Source: Alphaproteobacteria bacterium
Lineage (GTDB): Bacteria; Pseudomonadota; Alphaproteobacteria; Micropepsales; Micropepsaceae
Reading direction: 5' to 3'
Assembly: GCA_025361185.1 (NCBI GenBank)
Contig: JANYAR010000156.1
Span: forward strand, 1 to 51,171
DNA: 51,171 nucleotides
This document shows, piece by piece, positions 16,085 through 23,074 of this stretch (position 1 is its first letter; every line of letters starts with the position of its first letter). The notes under the pieces are model-generated. The model did no database searches. It was not told the DNA's origin and saw only the letters and a list, made by a program, of their open reading frames with translations. The position numbers were made by a program, and so were the translations under genes.

Positions 16085-17140
16085 ATGATCGATCTGGGAG
16101 CCGCAATGCTGCGGCAACTGCCGGCCGAAACCGCCCACCGGGCGACGCTCACTTTGGCGCGTCTGGCCGCACCCCTGCTGCCCGCGCCTGCGCCCGACGA
16201 TCCGCGCCTAGCGATGCGCGCGTTTGGGCTGGATTTCCCCAATCCGGTCGGCCTGGCGGCGGGCTTCGACAAGAACGCCGAGGTACCCGATGCCATGGCG
16301 AAGTTCGGTTTCGGCTTTGTCGAATGCGGCACCGTCACGCCCCGGTCGCAAGCAGGCAACCCGCGCCCGCGCCTGTTCCGGCTCAGTGAAGACGGCGCCG
16401 TGATCAACCGCATGGGTTTCAACAATGCCGGCAGCGCGATGGCGGCGCACAATCTGCGCGCGCGCCGCGGCAACGGTATTGTCGGCATCAATATCGGCGC
16501 CAACAAGGACAGCGCCGATCGCATCGGCGACTATGTGCGCTGTTTCTTCGAACTTGCGGCCCTCGCGGATTATGTGACGGTCAATGTGTCCTCGCCCAAC
16601 ACGCCAGGTCTGCGGGGCCTGCAGAACCGCGATGAGCTGACGCGGCTGCTGGGCGCCGTGACGGATGCGCGCGCCGCCGCCGGCACGTCGTCATCGGAGA
16701 TGGCGCACAAGCCCATCCTTCTCAAGATCGCGCCCGATCTGGACCTTCATGCCTTGGACGAAATCGCCGACGTGGTGCGGGCAAGCCACATCGAGGGCCT
16801 GATCGTTTCCAATACCACCATCGCGCGCCCGCCGCTGAAATCGCGCCATGCGGGCGAGGCGGGCGGGCTGTCTGGCAAGCCGCTGCTGGAGCCCTCCACC
16901 CGCGTGCTCGGCGAAATGCACCGGCGTTTGGGCGGCGCGGTGAGTTTGGTGGGGGTGGGCGGCATCGCCAGCGGCGCGGATGCCTATGCCAAGATCCGGG
17001 CCGGCGCCAGCCTGGTGCAGCTCTATACGGCGCTGGCCTATCGCGGCCCCGGCCTGGTCGCGCGCATCAAGCGGGACTTGCTGGCCTGTCTGGCGCGCGA
17101 TGGCTTCGCAAAACTCGGCGACGCCGTCGGCAAGACTTAA
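16085..17140 (+). CDS. pyrD: Dihydroorotate dehydrogenase (quinone), class 2
   Basis: Catalyses dihydroorotate to orotate in pyrimidine synthesis, passing electrons from FMN to the quinone pool at the inner membrane. The N-terminal amphipathic helix (IDLGAAMLRQLPAETAHRATL) matches the membrane-association domain of class 2 enzymes. FMN and catalytic signatures follow: NPVGLAAGFDKNAE, FGFVECGTVTPRSQAGNPRPRLFRL, NRMGFNNAG and YVTVNVSSPNTPGLRGLQ, whose Ser is the catalytic base of class 2. The end carries GVGGIASGADAYAKIRAGASLVQLYTA. The ATG at 16085 gives 351 residues and the usual N-terminus; an ATG at 16040 in frame is possible but overlaps the inverted repeat. The gene ends 8 bp from the convergent channel gene. 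Confidence 0.94.
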   Translation: MIDLGAAMLRQLPAETAHRATLTLARLAAPLLPAPAPDDPRLAMRAFGLDFPNPVGLAAGFDKNAEVPDAMAKFGFGFVECGTVTPRSQAGNPRPRLFRLSEDGAVINRMGFNNAGSAMAAHNLRARRGNGIVGINIGANKDSADRIGDYVRCFFELAALADYVTVNVSSPNTPGLRGLQNRDELTRLLGAVTDARAAAGTSSSEMAHKPILLKIAPDLDLHALDEIADVVRASHIEGLIVSNTTIARPPLKSRHAGEAGGLSGKPLLEPSTRVLGEMHRRLGGAVSLVGVGGIASGADAYAKIRAGASLVQLYTALAYRGPGLVARIKRDLLACLARDGFAKLGDAVGKT

Positions 17141-17148
17141 ACCGGGCG

Positions 17149-18066
17149 CTAGATTTCCTTGGTGTCGTGAAAGCGCGTCAGGTCCAGCATGCGGTCGCCG
17201 CCTTGGGTCAGCGAGATCACGTCGACAAAGCGGTGGTTCCACACGATCTCGTCCGCCCAATAGGCATGGCGGGCATAGATGCGGTCGGCGAGGATTTCAT
17301 CCAGCCCGTTCAGCATTACCACGATTTCCATGTCCAGCGCTTCCATGTCCTGCTGTGTCAGGCCGTAGAGCGGACTGTCCTGGTCGATCGGATGCATCAC
17401 CGTCCAGGACAAGGCGAACAGCGAATTGTTGGAACGCATCAGTTTGAGTTCCTGGAAACGGCGCATGGTGACGCCTTCCTGGGTGGTGTACTGGCGCGCC
17501 AGGGTCACCACCACGCTGGCATCCATGATCGCTTCGCCGCGCTGGTTGGCGGTGCGGAACATCAAGGTCGGCACGCCGTCGAACGGCGCCACCACCGCGA
17601 TCTTGCTGAACAACACGCGCGCCATCGGACGCGAGAAACGGGCGAAGATGATGCCGGTGAACAAGGAGATGATCAGGATGCCGGTGAAGCTTTCCACTGT
17701 CACCAGCAGGTTGGTGTAAAGCGTGCGCGGCGACATGACGCCATAGCCCAACGTGCCCAGGGTCTGGACGCTGAAAAAGAAAGAATCCGCGAAGCTGCCC
17801 GACCTTGCATTGGCGATGCCGTTGCGGTCGATGGCATAGAACATCGCAAAGACCAGGTTGGTCACGACAAAGGTCGCCGCCAGCTGGAAGAAGAACCACG
17901 GCCAGGAAACCGTCAGGATGTTGTGGTACAGATCCAGAAAGCGGCCATTGTCCTGGCCCTTCACCACCGCAATGCGCTGGCCGCGCGGCAGCCGGGCGAC
18001 GCTGCGCTTCTGCGGCCGCACTTGGCGTATGCCGGGGCGTATGCTGGGCGGCGGTTTGCCGGTCAT
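17149..18066 (-). CDS. Inward-rectifier type potassium channel (KirBac family)
   Basis: 305 residues in the KirBac layout: a short cytoplasmic N-terminus with slide-helix region (DLYHNILTVSWPWFFF), TM1 at about 55-78, pore loop with selectivity filter TLGYG at 105-109, TM2 at about 117-143 (LLVTVESFTGILIISLFTGIIFARFSRP), and a C-terminal immunoglobulin-like cytoplasmic domain of about 155 residues (LMFRTANQRGEAIMDASVVV...). It should conduct K+ passively across the inner membrane. The filter's Val is replaced by Leu, seen in some KirBac members. Its start overlaps the stop of the DUF971 gene (ATGA), so it is the last gene of a minus-strand operon. Confidence 0.9.
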   Translation of the reverse strand: MTGKPPPSIRPGIRQVRPQKRSVARLPRGQRIAVVKGQDNGRFLDLYHNILTVSWPWFFFQLAATFVVTNLVFAMFYAIDRNGIANARSGSFADSFFFSVQTLGTLGYGVMSPRTLYTNLLVTVESFTGILIISLFTGIIFARFSRPMARVLFSKIAVVAPFDGVPTLMFRTANQRGEAIMDASVVVTLARQYTTQEGVTMRRFQELKLMRSNNSLFALSWTVMHPIDQDSPLYGLTQQDMEALDMEIVVMLNGLDEILADRIYARHAYWADEIVWNHRFVDVISLTQGGDRMLDLTRFHDTKEI

Positions 18067-18443
18067 GGGCGCGGCGCGGCCCTGCTGGAAGCCTGAATAT
18101 AGGCGGCCCAGATGCGGTCCTTGTCGGTGCCCAGCTGATGCAGATAGGCCCAGCTATAGAGGCCGCTGTCATGGCCGTCGTCGAATCCGATGCGCACGGC
18201 ATAATTGCCCACCGGCTCCAGGCCGGAAATCTTCACGTCCTGCTTGCCCTGCACGATGGTCTTGGGGCCGCCATGGCCCCGCACTTCGGCGCTGGGCGAT
18301 TCCACCCTGAGAAATTCAGCCCTCAGCTCAAAGCGGCTGCCGTCCTCGAAGGCCACGCTCAGCGTGTCGTGCGCCGGGTTGAGGCGGATTTCGCTGGGCC
18401 ACGGCGTGTCGGAGGGATTGCCGGACGCGTTATCGCTGGGCAT
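18063..18443 (-). CDS. DUF971 (GBBH-like N-terminal domain) protein
   Basis: A 126-residue protein of the DUF971 family: [44 protein letters not shown] and the conserved C-terminal [27 protein letters not shown]. The same domain forms the N-terminus of gamma-butyrobetaine hydroxylase and occurs in iron-sulfur carrier (Mrp/ApbC) fusions, so a role near Fe-S or iron handling is often suggested but not established. It overlaps the Trm112-like gene upstream by 14 bp and the channel gene downstream by 4 bp. Confidence 0.85.
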   Translation of the reverse strand: MPSDNASGNPSDTPWPSEIRLNPAHDTLSVAFEDGSRFELRAEFLRVESPSAEVRGHGGPKTIVQGKQDVKISGLEPVGNYAVRIGFDDGHDSGLYSWAYLHQLGTDKDRIWAAYIQASSRAAPRP

Positions 18444-18624
18444 CGCGTTCCTCCTCGCTCAATTGCCGCGCCTCGCCCGGCAGCATCACCGGAACGCCGC
18501 CGCGGATCGGATAGGCCAGGCCCGCGGCGCGCGAGATCAGTTCCTGTTTCTCGCGGTCATAGCGCAGATTCGTCTTGGTGAGGGGACACACCAGGATTTC
18601 GAGGAGCTTGGGATCGATGGTCAT
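18430..18624 (-). CDS. Trm112-family small protein
   Basis: A 64-residue protein matching the UPF0434/Trm112 family: [43 protein letters not shown]. Trm112 is a zinc-binding activator of methyltransferases in eukaryotes and archaea; bacterial members are less studied. The bacterial-type core has a CPLT knuckle but the second Cys pair typical of zinc binding is not visible, so metal binding is uncertain. It overlaps the DUF971 gene by 14 bp and lies 39 bp after the Lon-N-domain gene. Confidence 0.88.
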   Translation of the reverse strand: MTIDPKLLEILVCPLTKTNLRYDREKQELISRAAGLAYPIRGGVPVMLPGEARQLSEEERDAQR

Positions 18625-18663
18625 TGCGGCCTCAAGGATGAGAGGGGGCGGGCCTTCAAAGCG

Positions 18664-19311
18664 TCAATTCAGGATCGTGGTGTCGGTATCGCCGCCGATT
18701 TCCAGCAAGGCCATCAGGGTGGAGGCCCGCTCGTGGAAAGTCGAGGCCTCCAGCAGCGCCTGCTTTTCGACCGGGCCGAAGGGGCACATCATGGAGAGCG
18801 CATTGATCAGCGCTTCGCCCGGCGCCGTCAGCACGCTTTTCCAGTCCGCCTTCATGTCGCGACTGGTCAGATAGGCTTTCAGCGCCGCCAGCAAGCGCTC
18901 GCGGGGAAAGTCTTCCTCGCCCGGCTGGGCCAGGTCGGCGGCAAAAGGCGCGAAATCGCACAGACCGGTGCGCCAGGGCGCGGTGGCCGCGCGCTCGCCC
19001 GTCAAGCGGAAACGGCAGATGCCGGCCAGCGAAATCAGATAGCGGTTATCGCCGGTTTCCTGGAACGAGATCAGCTTGCCGGCGCAACCCACCTGCGAAA
19101 GACGCGGGCTGAGCACGGTATCCTCGCTCTCGGTGAGCTGGATCATGCCGATCAGCCGCTCGCCTTTAAGCGCATGATCCACCATCTCCAGATAGCGCGG
19201 TTCGAAGATGTTCAGCGGCAAATGTCCGCGCGGCAGCAGCACCACGCCCGCCAGCGGAAACAGCGGCAGCGCCCCCGGCAAGTCGGAATAGGAGTGATAG
19301 TGCCGCTGCAT
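18664..19311 (-). CDS. Lon-protease N-terminal (substrate-binding) domain protein
   Basis: 215 residues matching the LON_substr_bdg family: LPGALPLFPLAGVVLLPRGHLPLNIFEPRYLEMVDHAL at the N-terminus and VGCAGKLISFQETGDNRYLISLAGICRFRL. It lacks the AAA+ and peptidase domains of Lon, so it may act as a free substrate-recognition or adaptor module. The ATG at 19311 shares one base with the TGA of the upstream thioredoxin gene (TGATG), giving tight translational coupling and fixing the start. Confidence 0.9.
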   Translation of the reverse strand: MQRHYHSYSDLPGALPLFPLAGVVLLPRGHLPLNIFEPRYLEMVDHALKGERLIGMIQLTESEDTVLSPRLSQVGCAGKLISFQETGDNRYLISLAGICRFRLTGERAATAPWRTGLCDFAPFAADLAQPGEEDFPRERLLAALKAYLTSRDMKADWKSVLTAPGEALINALSMMCPFGPVEKQALLEASTFHERASTLMALLEIGGDTDTTILN

Positions 19312-20288
19312 CAGGAGAACAAAAGCCCCGAAAGTTTGCGCCGCGCTTCGAGGGTGCGCGGGTCGGTGGGCCCCATGGCTTCGAACAAGGTAACCAGATG
19401 CATGCGCGCGGCGTCCTCGTTCCATTTGCGGTCCCGCCGCACCAGTTCCAGCAGCTCCGCCACCGCCTCCTCGCGCAGCCCGCCGGCATCCAGCGCCAGC
19501 GCCAGGTCGTAGCGCGCCTGATGGTCGGATGGGTCGGCGGCCAGCCTGGCCCGCAGCGCCGCCGTCTCGGCGGATTCCTTGGGCGCGCCCTCGCGCAGCT
19601 TCAGCTCGGCCTGCATGGCGCGGATGGCCTCGTGCTGGCCTGCGTCCGGCGGCACCATCTGCAAGGTGGCTTTGGCGCGCTCCAGATCGCCGCCCATCAT
19701 ATAGGCGCGCGCCAGTCCGGCAACGGCGTCCGGGTTGCCGGGTTCGTCCTGCAGGACATGGCCATAGGCCTGCGCCGCCATCGCGATATCGCCTGCCGCT
19801 AGCGCCTGCGCGCCCACTGCCAGCACTTCGGCGGTGTGCTCGGGACCGCCATGGTCATGGCCATGGTCATGATCGTGGCCGCCGCTGCCGCTCGCCAGCG
19901 CCGCGACAAAGGCTTTCACCTGGCTGTCGGGAATGGCGCCCATGAAGCCGTCCACCGGCTGGCCGTCGCGGAAAGCGTAGACGGTGGGGATGGACTGGAT
20001 GCGCAGCTGCTGGGCGATCTCGGGATTTTCGTCGATATTGACCTTGACCATCTTCACCGCGCCATCGGCGGCGTTGACGGCGGCCTCCAGCGCCGGTCCC
20101 AGCGTCTTGCAGGGGCCGCACCAGGGCGCCCAGAAATCCACGATCACCGGCACCGACCGGCTGGCTTCCAGCACGTCGGCGGCGAAGGTGGCGAGCCCGG
20201 AATCCTTGACATGCGGGCTGGCGCCTGCGGCCGAGGTCTGGGTGGGTTGGGCGGTCAGGGGGCGCCCGCCGGGGCCGATCAATGCCAT
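19311..20288 (-). CDS. Thioredoxin-TPR protein (YbbN/CnoX-like) with histidine-rich linker
   Basis: The N-terminal 130 residues are a thioredoxin domain with active site WCGPC at 56-60 and cis-Pro in SIPTVYAF. The C-terminal half is a TPR-like domain (AQALAAGDIAMAAQAYGHVLQDEPGNPDAVAGLARAYMMGGD...), the architecture of E. coli YbbN/CnoX, a holdase that protects proteins under oxidative stress. Both active-site cysteines are present, unlike E. coli CnoX (SxxC). The two domains are joined by a linker with six histidines at 138-151 (GHDHDHGHDHGGPEH), a possible metal site. It heads the operon with the Lon-N-domain, Trm112, DUF971 and channel genes. Confidence 0.88.
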   Translation of the reverse strand: MALIGPGGRPLTAQPTQTSAAGASPHVKDSGLATFAADVLEASRSVPVIVDFWAPWCGPCKTLGPALEAAVNAADGAVKMVKVNIDENPEIAQQLRIQSIPTVYAFRDGQPVDGFMGAIPDSQVKAFVAALASGSGGHDHDHGHDHGGPEHTAEVLAVGAQALAAGDIAMAAQAYGHVLQDEPGNPDAVAGLARAYMMGGDLERAKATLQMVPPDAGQHEAIRAMQAELKLREGAPKESAETAALRARLAADPSDHQARYDLALALDAGGLREEAVAELLELVRRDRKWNEDAARMHLVTLFEAMGPTDPRTLEARRKLSGLLFS

Positions 20289-20440
20289 GTCTGTGTTTTC
20301 CGTAAGCTTCCTGACGGGAAGATGGTCATTCCGGCGGAGAATTGGAAGAGCGAGCGTCCTCCCCTGCGCGCGCGTCGGCGCGCAGGCGGTGGGGTGAGGG
20401 TGGCGACCAAGCCACCCGAACGCCGTAGCTGGCCCTCGGG
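20289..20440. other. Intergenic region with GC-rich inverted repeats
   Basis: 150 bp upstream of the thioredoxin gene and downstream of the DUF4345-like gene, both leftward. It contains a TGCGCGC/GCGCGCA stem-loop (near 20364-20386) in a stretch reading CTCCCC...GGGGTGAG, which pairs into a longer imperfect hairpin. It probably includes the thioredoxin operon promoter, but no clear -35/-10 pair was seen. Confidence 0.35.
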
Positions 20441-20830
20441 TCAGCGAAGGCCGGAGGGGGCGCTTTTTGAAACGCGCCGCTGCCAGGCCCAGAGCGCGGG
20501 CGTGATGGCCAGTTCCATGACCAGCGGCAGGATCACCGGCAGGCCCCAGGCGCCCAGCCGCAGCGCCGCCAAGGCGCGCGCCAGCCCGCCCAGCACCACC
20601 AGCGCGGTCAACAGGCCGAAGGCGCGGCCCTGGCGCTCGATGGATGGCACCAGCGACCAGAAGGCCAGGCCCGTGCCCAGCAGCAGCCCGCTGAGATAGG
20701 CGCCATGGGTCAGGGTGTGCGGCGGCCCGGCAAACAAAAGTTCGGGGCGCAGCACGCCCAGCGCGCCTGATGCCACCGGCAGCAAGCCAGCGATTGCGAC
20801 TGCGACTTGCAGCGCGCGTCTTTCGCTCAA
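20441..20830 (-). CDS. DUF4345-like small membrane protein
   Basis: 129 residues with four hydrophobic segments: about 8-30, 43-62, 72-92 and 97-116. The pattern, with a short loop LLFAGPPHTLTHGAYLSG after the first segment, resembles the DUF4345 family of inner-membrane proteins; I am not certain of the family. The start is TTG at 20830, overlapping the speE stop (TTGA), so it is probably co-translated with spermidine synthase. A role linked to polyamines is possible but only from position. Confidence 0.7.
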   Translation of the reverse strand: MSERRALQVAVAIAGLLPVASGALGVLRPELLFAGPPHTLTHGAYLSGLLLGTGLAFWSLVPSIERQGRAFGLLTALVVLGGLARALAALRLGAWGLPVILPLVMELAITPALWAWQRRVSKSAPSGLR

Positions 20831-21714
20831 GGAACCAGCTTTTTAATCCACTGCGGCAGCGCGAAGGCGGCGGCGTGGATTTCGGGGTTGTAGTAGTCGC
20901 AACTCAGTTTGGCCTTCTTGTAGGCCTTGGCGGCACGCTTGATGCCTTTGTCCGTGCCCAGCGCCTCGCCGCCTTTGCTCGCCCAGCTCAACGCCATGAA
21001 GCCGCCGATATAGGTGGGCACCACGGTCAGATAGAGGCCGGACTTGGGAAAGAATTGCTTGAGCTCTCCCAGCGCCTCGGTGATCTCCCAGGGCTGATAG
21101 AAGGGCACGCCGGTCTGGAAGGTGGCATAGCCGCCCTTTTTCAGCGCGCCTTTGACGCGGTCGTAGAAGGTTTCGCCGAACAGCGCTTTGCCGGGCCCAA
21201 CCGGATCGGGACGGTCGGCGATGATCAGATCGAAGCGATTCCTGCTGGATTTGCGGCCCAGATATTCGAAAGCGTCGGCGACCTCGACGGTCATGCGCTT
21301 GTCCTTGAAGGCCTTGGCGTTGATCTGGCCGAACAGCTTTTTGCACAGCTCGATCACGCGCCCGTCGATGTCGACAAGAACGACCTCCTTGACGTTTTTA
21401 TGCTTAAGAGCCTCGTCGGCGATGGACAGATCGCCCCCGCCCACGATCATCACCCGCTCGACCGCGCCATGCTCCAACATAGGAAGATGGGTGAGCATGT
21501 CGGCATAGGCGCTTTCGTCGCGGCTGGTGATCTGGACGATGTCGTCCAGGGTCATCACCCGGCCATTGGCGACGGTGTCGAAAATGCGGATGTGCTGGAA
21601 CTGGCTGTTCTCGTCCGCCAGCACCTTGGTCACCTCCATGGACTGGGCGTAACCCTTGTGCAGCCTCTCGATGACCGAAGACTTAAGAGCTTTAACCTCT
21701 GGGAGCTTGGCCAT
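20827..21714 (-). CDS. speE: Polyamine aminopropyltransferase (spermidine synthase)
   Basis: Transfers the aminopropyl group of decarboxylated SAM to putrescine, giving spermidine. The 295-residue protein has the SpeE layout: N-terminal beta domain (QFQHIRIFDTVANGRVMTLDDIVQITSRDESAYADMLTHLPM), the dcSAM-binding loop MIVGGGDLSIADEALKH, VVLVDIDGRVIEL, and DLIIADRPDPVGPG, which carries the catalytic Asp. The glycine-rich loop departs from GGGDGG but keeps the acidic residues, a variant seen in some alphaproteobacteria. AGGAAG precedes the ATG. It faces speD, which supplies dcSAM, across a 390-bp spacer, so the two genes probably form a divergent polyamine unit. Confidence 0.91.
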   Translation of the reverse strand: MAKLPEVKALKSSVIERLHKGYAQSMEVTKVLADENSQFQHIRIFDTVANGRVMTLDDIVQITSRDESAYADMLTHLPMLEHGAVERVMIVGGGDLSIADEALKHKNVKEVVLVDIDGRVIELCKKLFGQINAKAFKDKRMTVEVADAFEYLGRKSSRNRFDLIIADRPDPVGPGKALFGETFYDRVKGALKKGGYATFQTGVPFYQPWEITEALGELKQFFPKSGLYLTVVPTYIGGFMALSWASKGGEALGTDKGIKRAAKAYKKAKLSCDYYNPEIHAAAFALPQWIKKLVP

Positions 21715-22106
21715 AACACTTCCTTAGTAATTGTGACAAAGGTTTCCGAAAGCCGCGTATAGGACGCGCGCCGGGCGCTGTCTACCGCTCGCCGCTGATT
21801 CATCTAAGTCCGATTTGACGGGCCTTTCGCGCGCATCGCGACTTTGTACACAGGGGCGTGCGCGGCGCACGCGGCGCCCGTCTGCGGGGGCTGGTTGTGG
21901 CACGCCGGGCAAAAAAATTGCCCCCGAGGGAAATTTCTTCTTGCATCGCCGGGGAGTTAGCCCTATTTCCAAATCGACCCCGCGAGAAAAAAAGCGGGAC
22001 AAAGCGGCGACCGGGTGACCCCGTGCGTCGCTTTCTTCTTTAGGCGCGTCCGGAAGTCCACAAGGCCAAGGCGCAGGTGTCAACTCCAAGACGGGTAGGT
22101 GCTTGA
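21715..22106. promoter_or_regulatory. Structured divergent spacer and speD leader with terminator-like hairpin
   Basis: No gene fits here. The half nearest speD is dense in hairpins on the plus strand: GGGCAA/TTGCCC around five A's (21907-21923); CCCGC/GCGGG around a loop containing seven A's (21979-21998); and a longer stem from AAAGCG (22001-22006) to CGCTTT (22029-22034) with further inner pairs and the tetraloop-like UGAC, followed directly by CTTCTTTA. The last resembles an intrinsic terminator ending about 70 bp before the speD ATG, which would suit attenuation. It matches no riboswitch family I can name. A palindromic CGTGCG/CGCACG lies near 21857-21871. Confidence 0.45.
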
Positions 22107-22583
22107 ATGGCTCGACTTAATCTGGTGGCGGCGAACAAAGAAGCAAGGGCGCCTCGCGTCCGTGCGACTGCGAGGCCCGTTCCTGTCATCGTTCCTCCTT
22201 CGAACGATGATCAGAAAGACCATTTCATTACCAAGAACGGGCTGTCCTATGCGGGCAGCCACGTGATCATCGACCTTTGGGAAGCCAAGGGATTGGACGA
22301 TCGCGAGCGTATCGAAACCGCTTTGATCGACGCGGTGAATGAGGCGGGCGCGACCCTGCTGCATATTCACCTGCACAAGTTCGAAGACGGCGGGGGCATT
22401 TCCGGCGTGGCGGTATTGGCGGAAAGCCATATCTCCGTCCACACCTGGCCGGAAAAAGGCTTTGCGGCCTTTGACGTGTTCATGTGCGGCGATGCCGAGC
22501 CTCGCAAGGCGCTTGAGGTTTTCAAGCGCGCTTTCGAGCCCGGCCGGGTCGTGGTCGGCGAGCATAAGCGCGGCGTGATTTAG
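22107..22583 (+). CDS. speD: S-adenosylmethionine decarboxylase proenzyme
   Basis: Makes decarboxylated SAM, the aminopropyl donor for SpeE. The proenzyme cleaves itself between Glu106 and Ser107 (AESHISVHTWPE), and Ser107 becomes the pyruvoyl group. His108 and Cys127 (DVFMCGD) match the processing and catalytic residues of the bacterial class 1b enzyme. About 40 extra residues precede the conserved core (HFITKNGLSYAGSHVIIDLW), making it 158 residues rather than the usual 115-130. The ATG at 22107 has only a weak ribosome site; an internal start is possible but no better. A strong terminator follows 18 bp after the stop. Confidence 0.94.
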   Translation: MARLNLVAANKEARAPRVRATARPVPVIVPPSNDDQKDHFITKNGLSYAGSHVIIDLWEAKGLDDRERIETALIDAVNEAGATLLHIHLHKFEDGGGISGVAVLAESHISVHTWPEKGFAAFDVFMCGDAEPRKALEVFKRAFEPGRVVVGEHKRGVI

Positions 22584-22600
22584 TTTTACGCGCGCAAGAA

Positions 22601-22640
22601 TAAAGGGCCGGAACGCAAGTTCCGGCCCTTTATCTTTTTT
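22601..22640. terminator. Strong intrinsic terminator after speD
   Basis: TAAAGGGCCGGAAC (22601-22614) pairs perfectly with GTTCCGGCCCTTTA (22619-22632) around a GCAA tetraloop, a 14-bp stem, and is followed by TCTTTTTT. It terminates speD on the plus strand. On the minus strand the stem is the same but the U-run is weaker, so it may also end the leftward small membrane protein gene. Confidence 0.95.
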
Positions 22641-22677
22641 GGCGATACTGTCTTCGTTGAACCCAGCAATATTTTAC

Positions 22678-23037
22678 CTAGGCCCGAAAACCCCTAACCA
22701 TCCACTCGGTGGCCCACCCACCTGCCAATAAAGCCGCTGGAAGAGTGATCGCCAGAAGAAGCAGGAGGGCGATCTCCCGCCACAACGGGGGAGACTCGAT
22801 TCTGGGGATGCCGAGACTGTCATTCCGGAATGTTTCATCAAGCTCGGCATTGGTCGGCTTGTGATCCGAACGCACCGAAATTTCCTTCCCCGTCGCATTG
22901 CTGGTGGCGGTCCAAGTATGTGTGTTCACAGCTCGATTGATGGGTTCCCACATCACGCCAGCCACGCAAAGAATCCATACTACAGAGACAGCAATCCATA
23001 TCCGGAACAGCCCCCGTCTCCAGTTAATTTTTTTCAT
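22678..23037 (-). CDS. Small inner-membrane protein of unknown function
   Basis: 119 residues with two hydrophobic segments (about 12-31, IWIAVSVVWILCVAGVMW, and about 86-107, IALLLLLAITLPAALLAGGW) flanking a roughly 50-residue polar domain with the text NAELDETFRNDSLGIPRI. The polar part is probably periplasmic. I do not recognise the family; the layout is shared by many small proteobacterial membrane proteins. The ATG at 23037 has a modest AAAGTGGA upstream. Base composition is lower in GC than its neighbours, suggesting a recent arrival or low expression. Confidence 0.65.
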   Translation of the reverse strand: MKKINWRRGLFRIWIAVSVVWILCVAGVMWEPINRAVNTHTWTATSNATGKEISVRSDHKPTNAELDETFRNDSLGIPRIESPPLWREIALLLLLAITLPAALLAGGWATEWMVRGFRA

Positions 23038-23074
23038 TCACGATCCACTTTGCCTTCGCCGACTTCGCCAGGCA

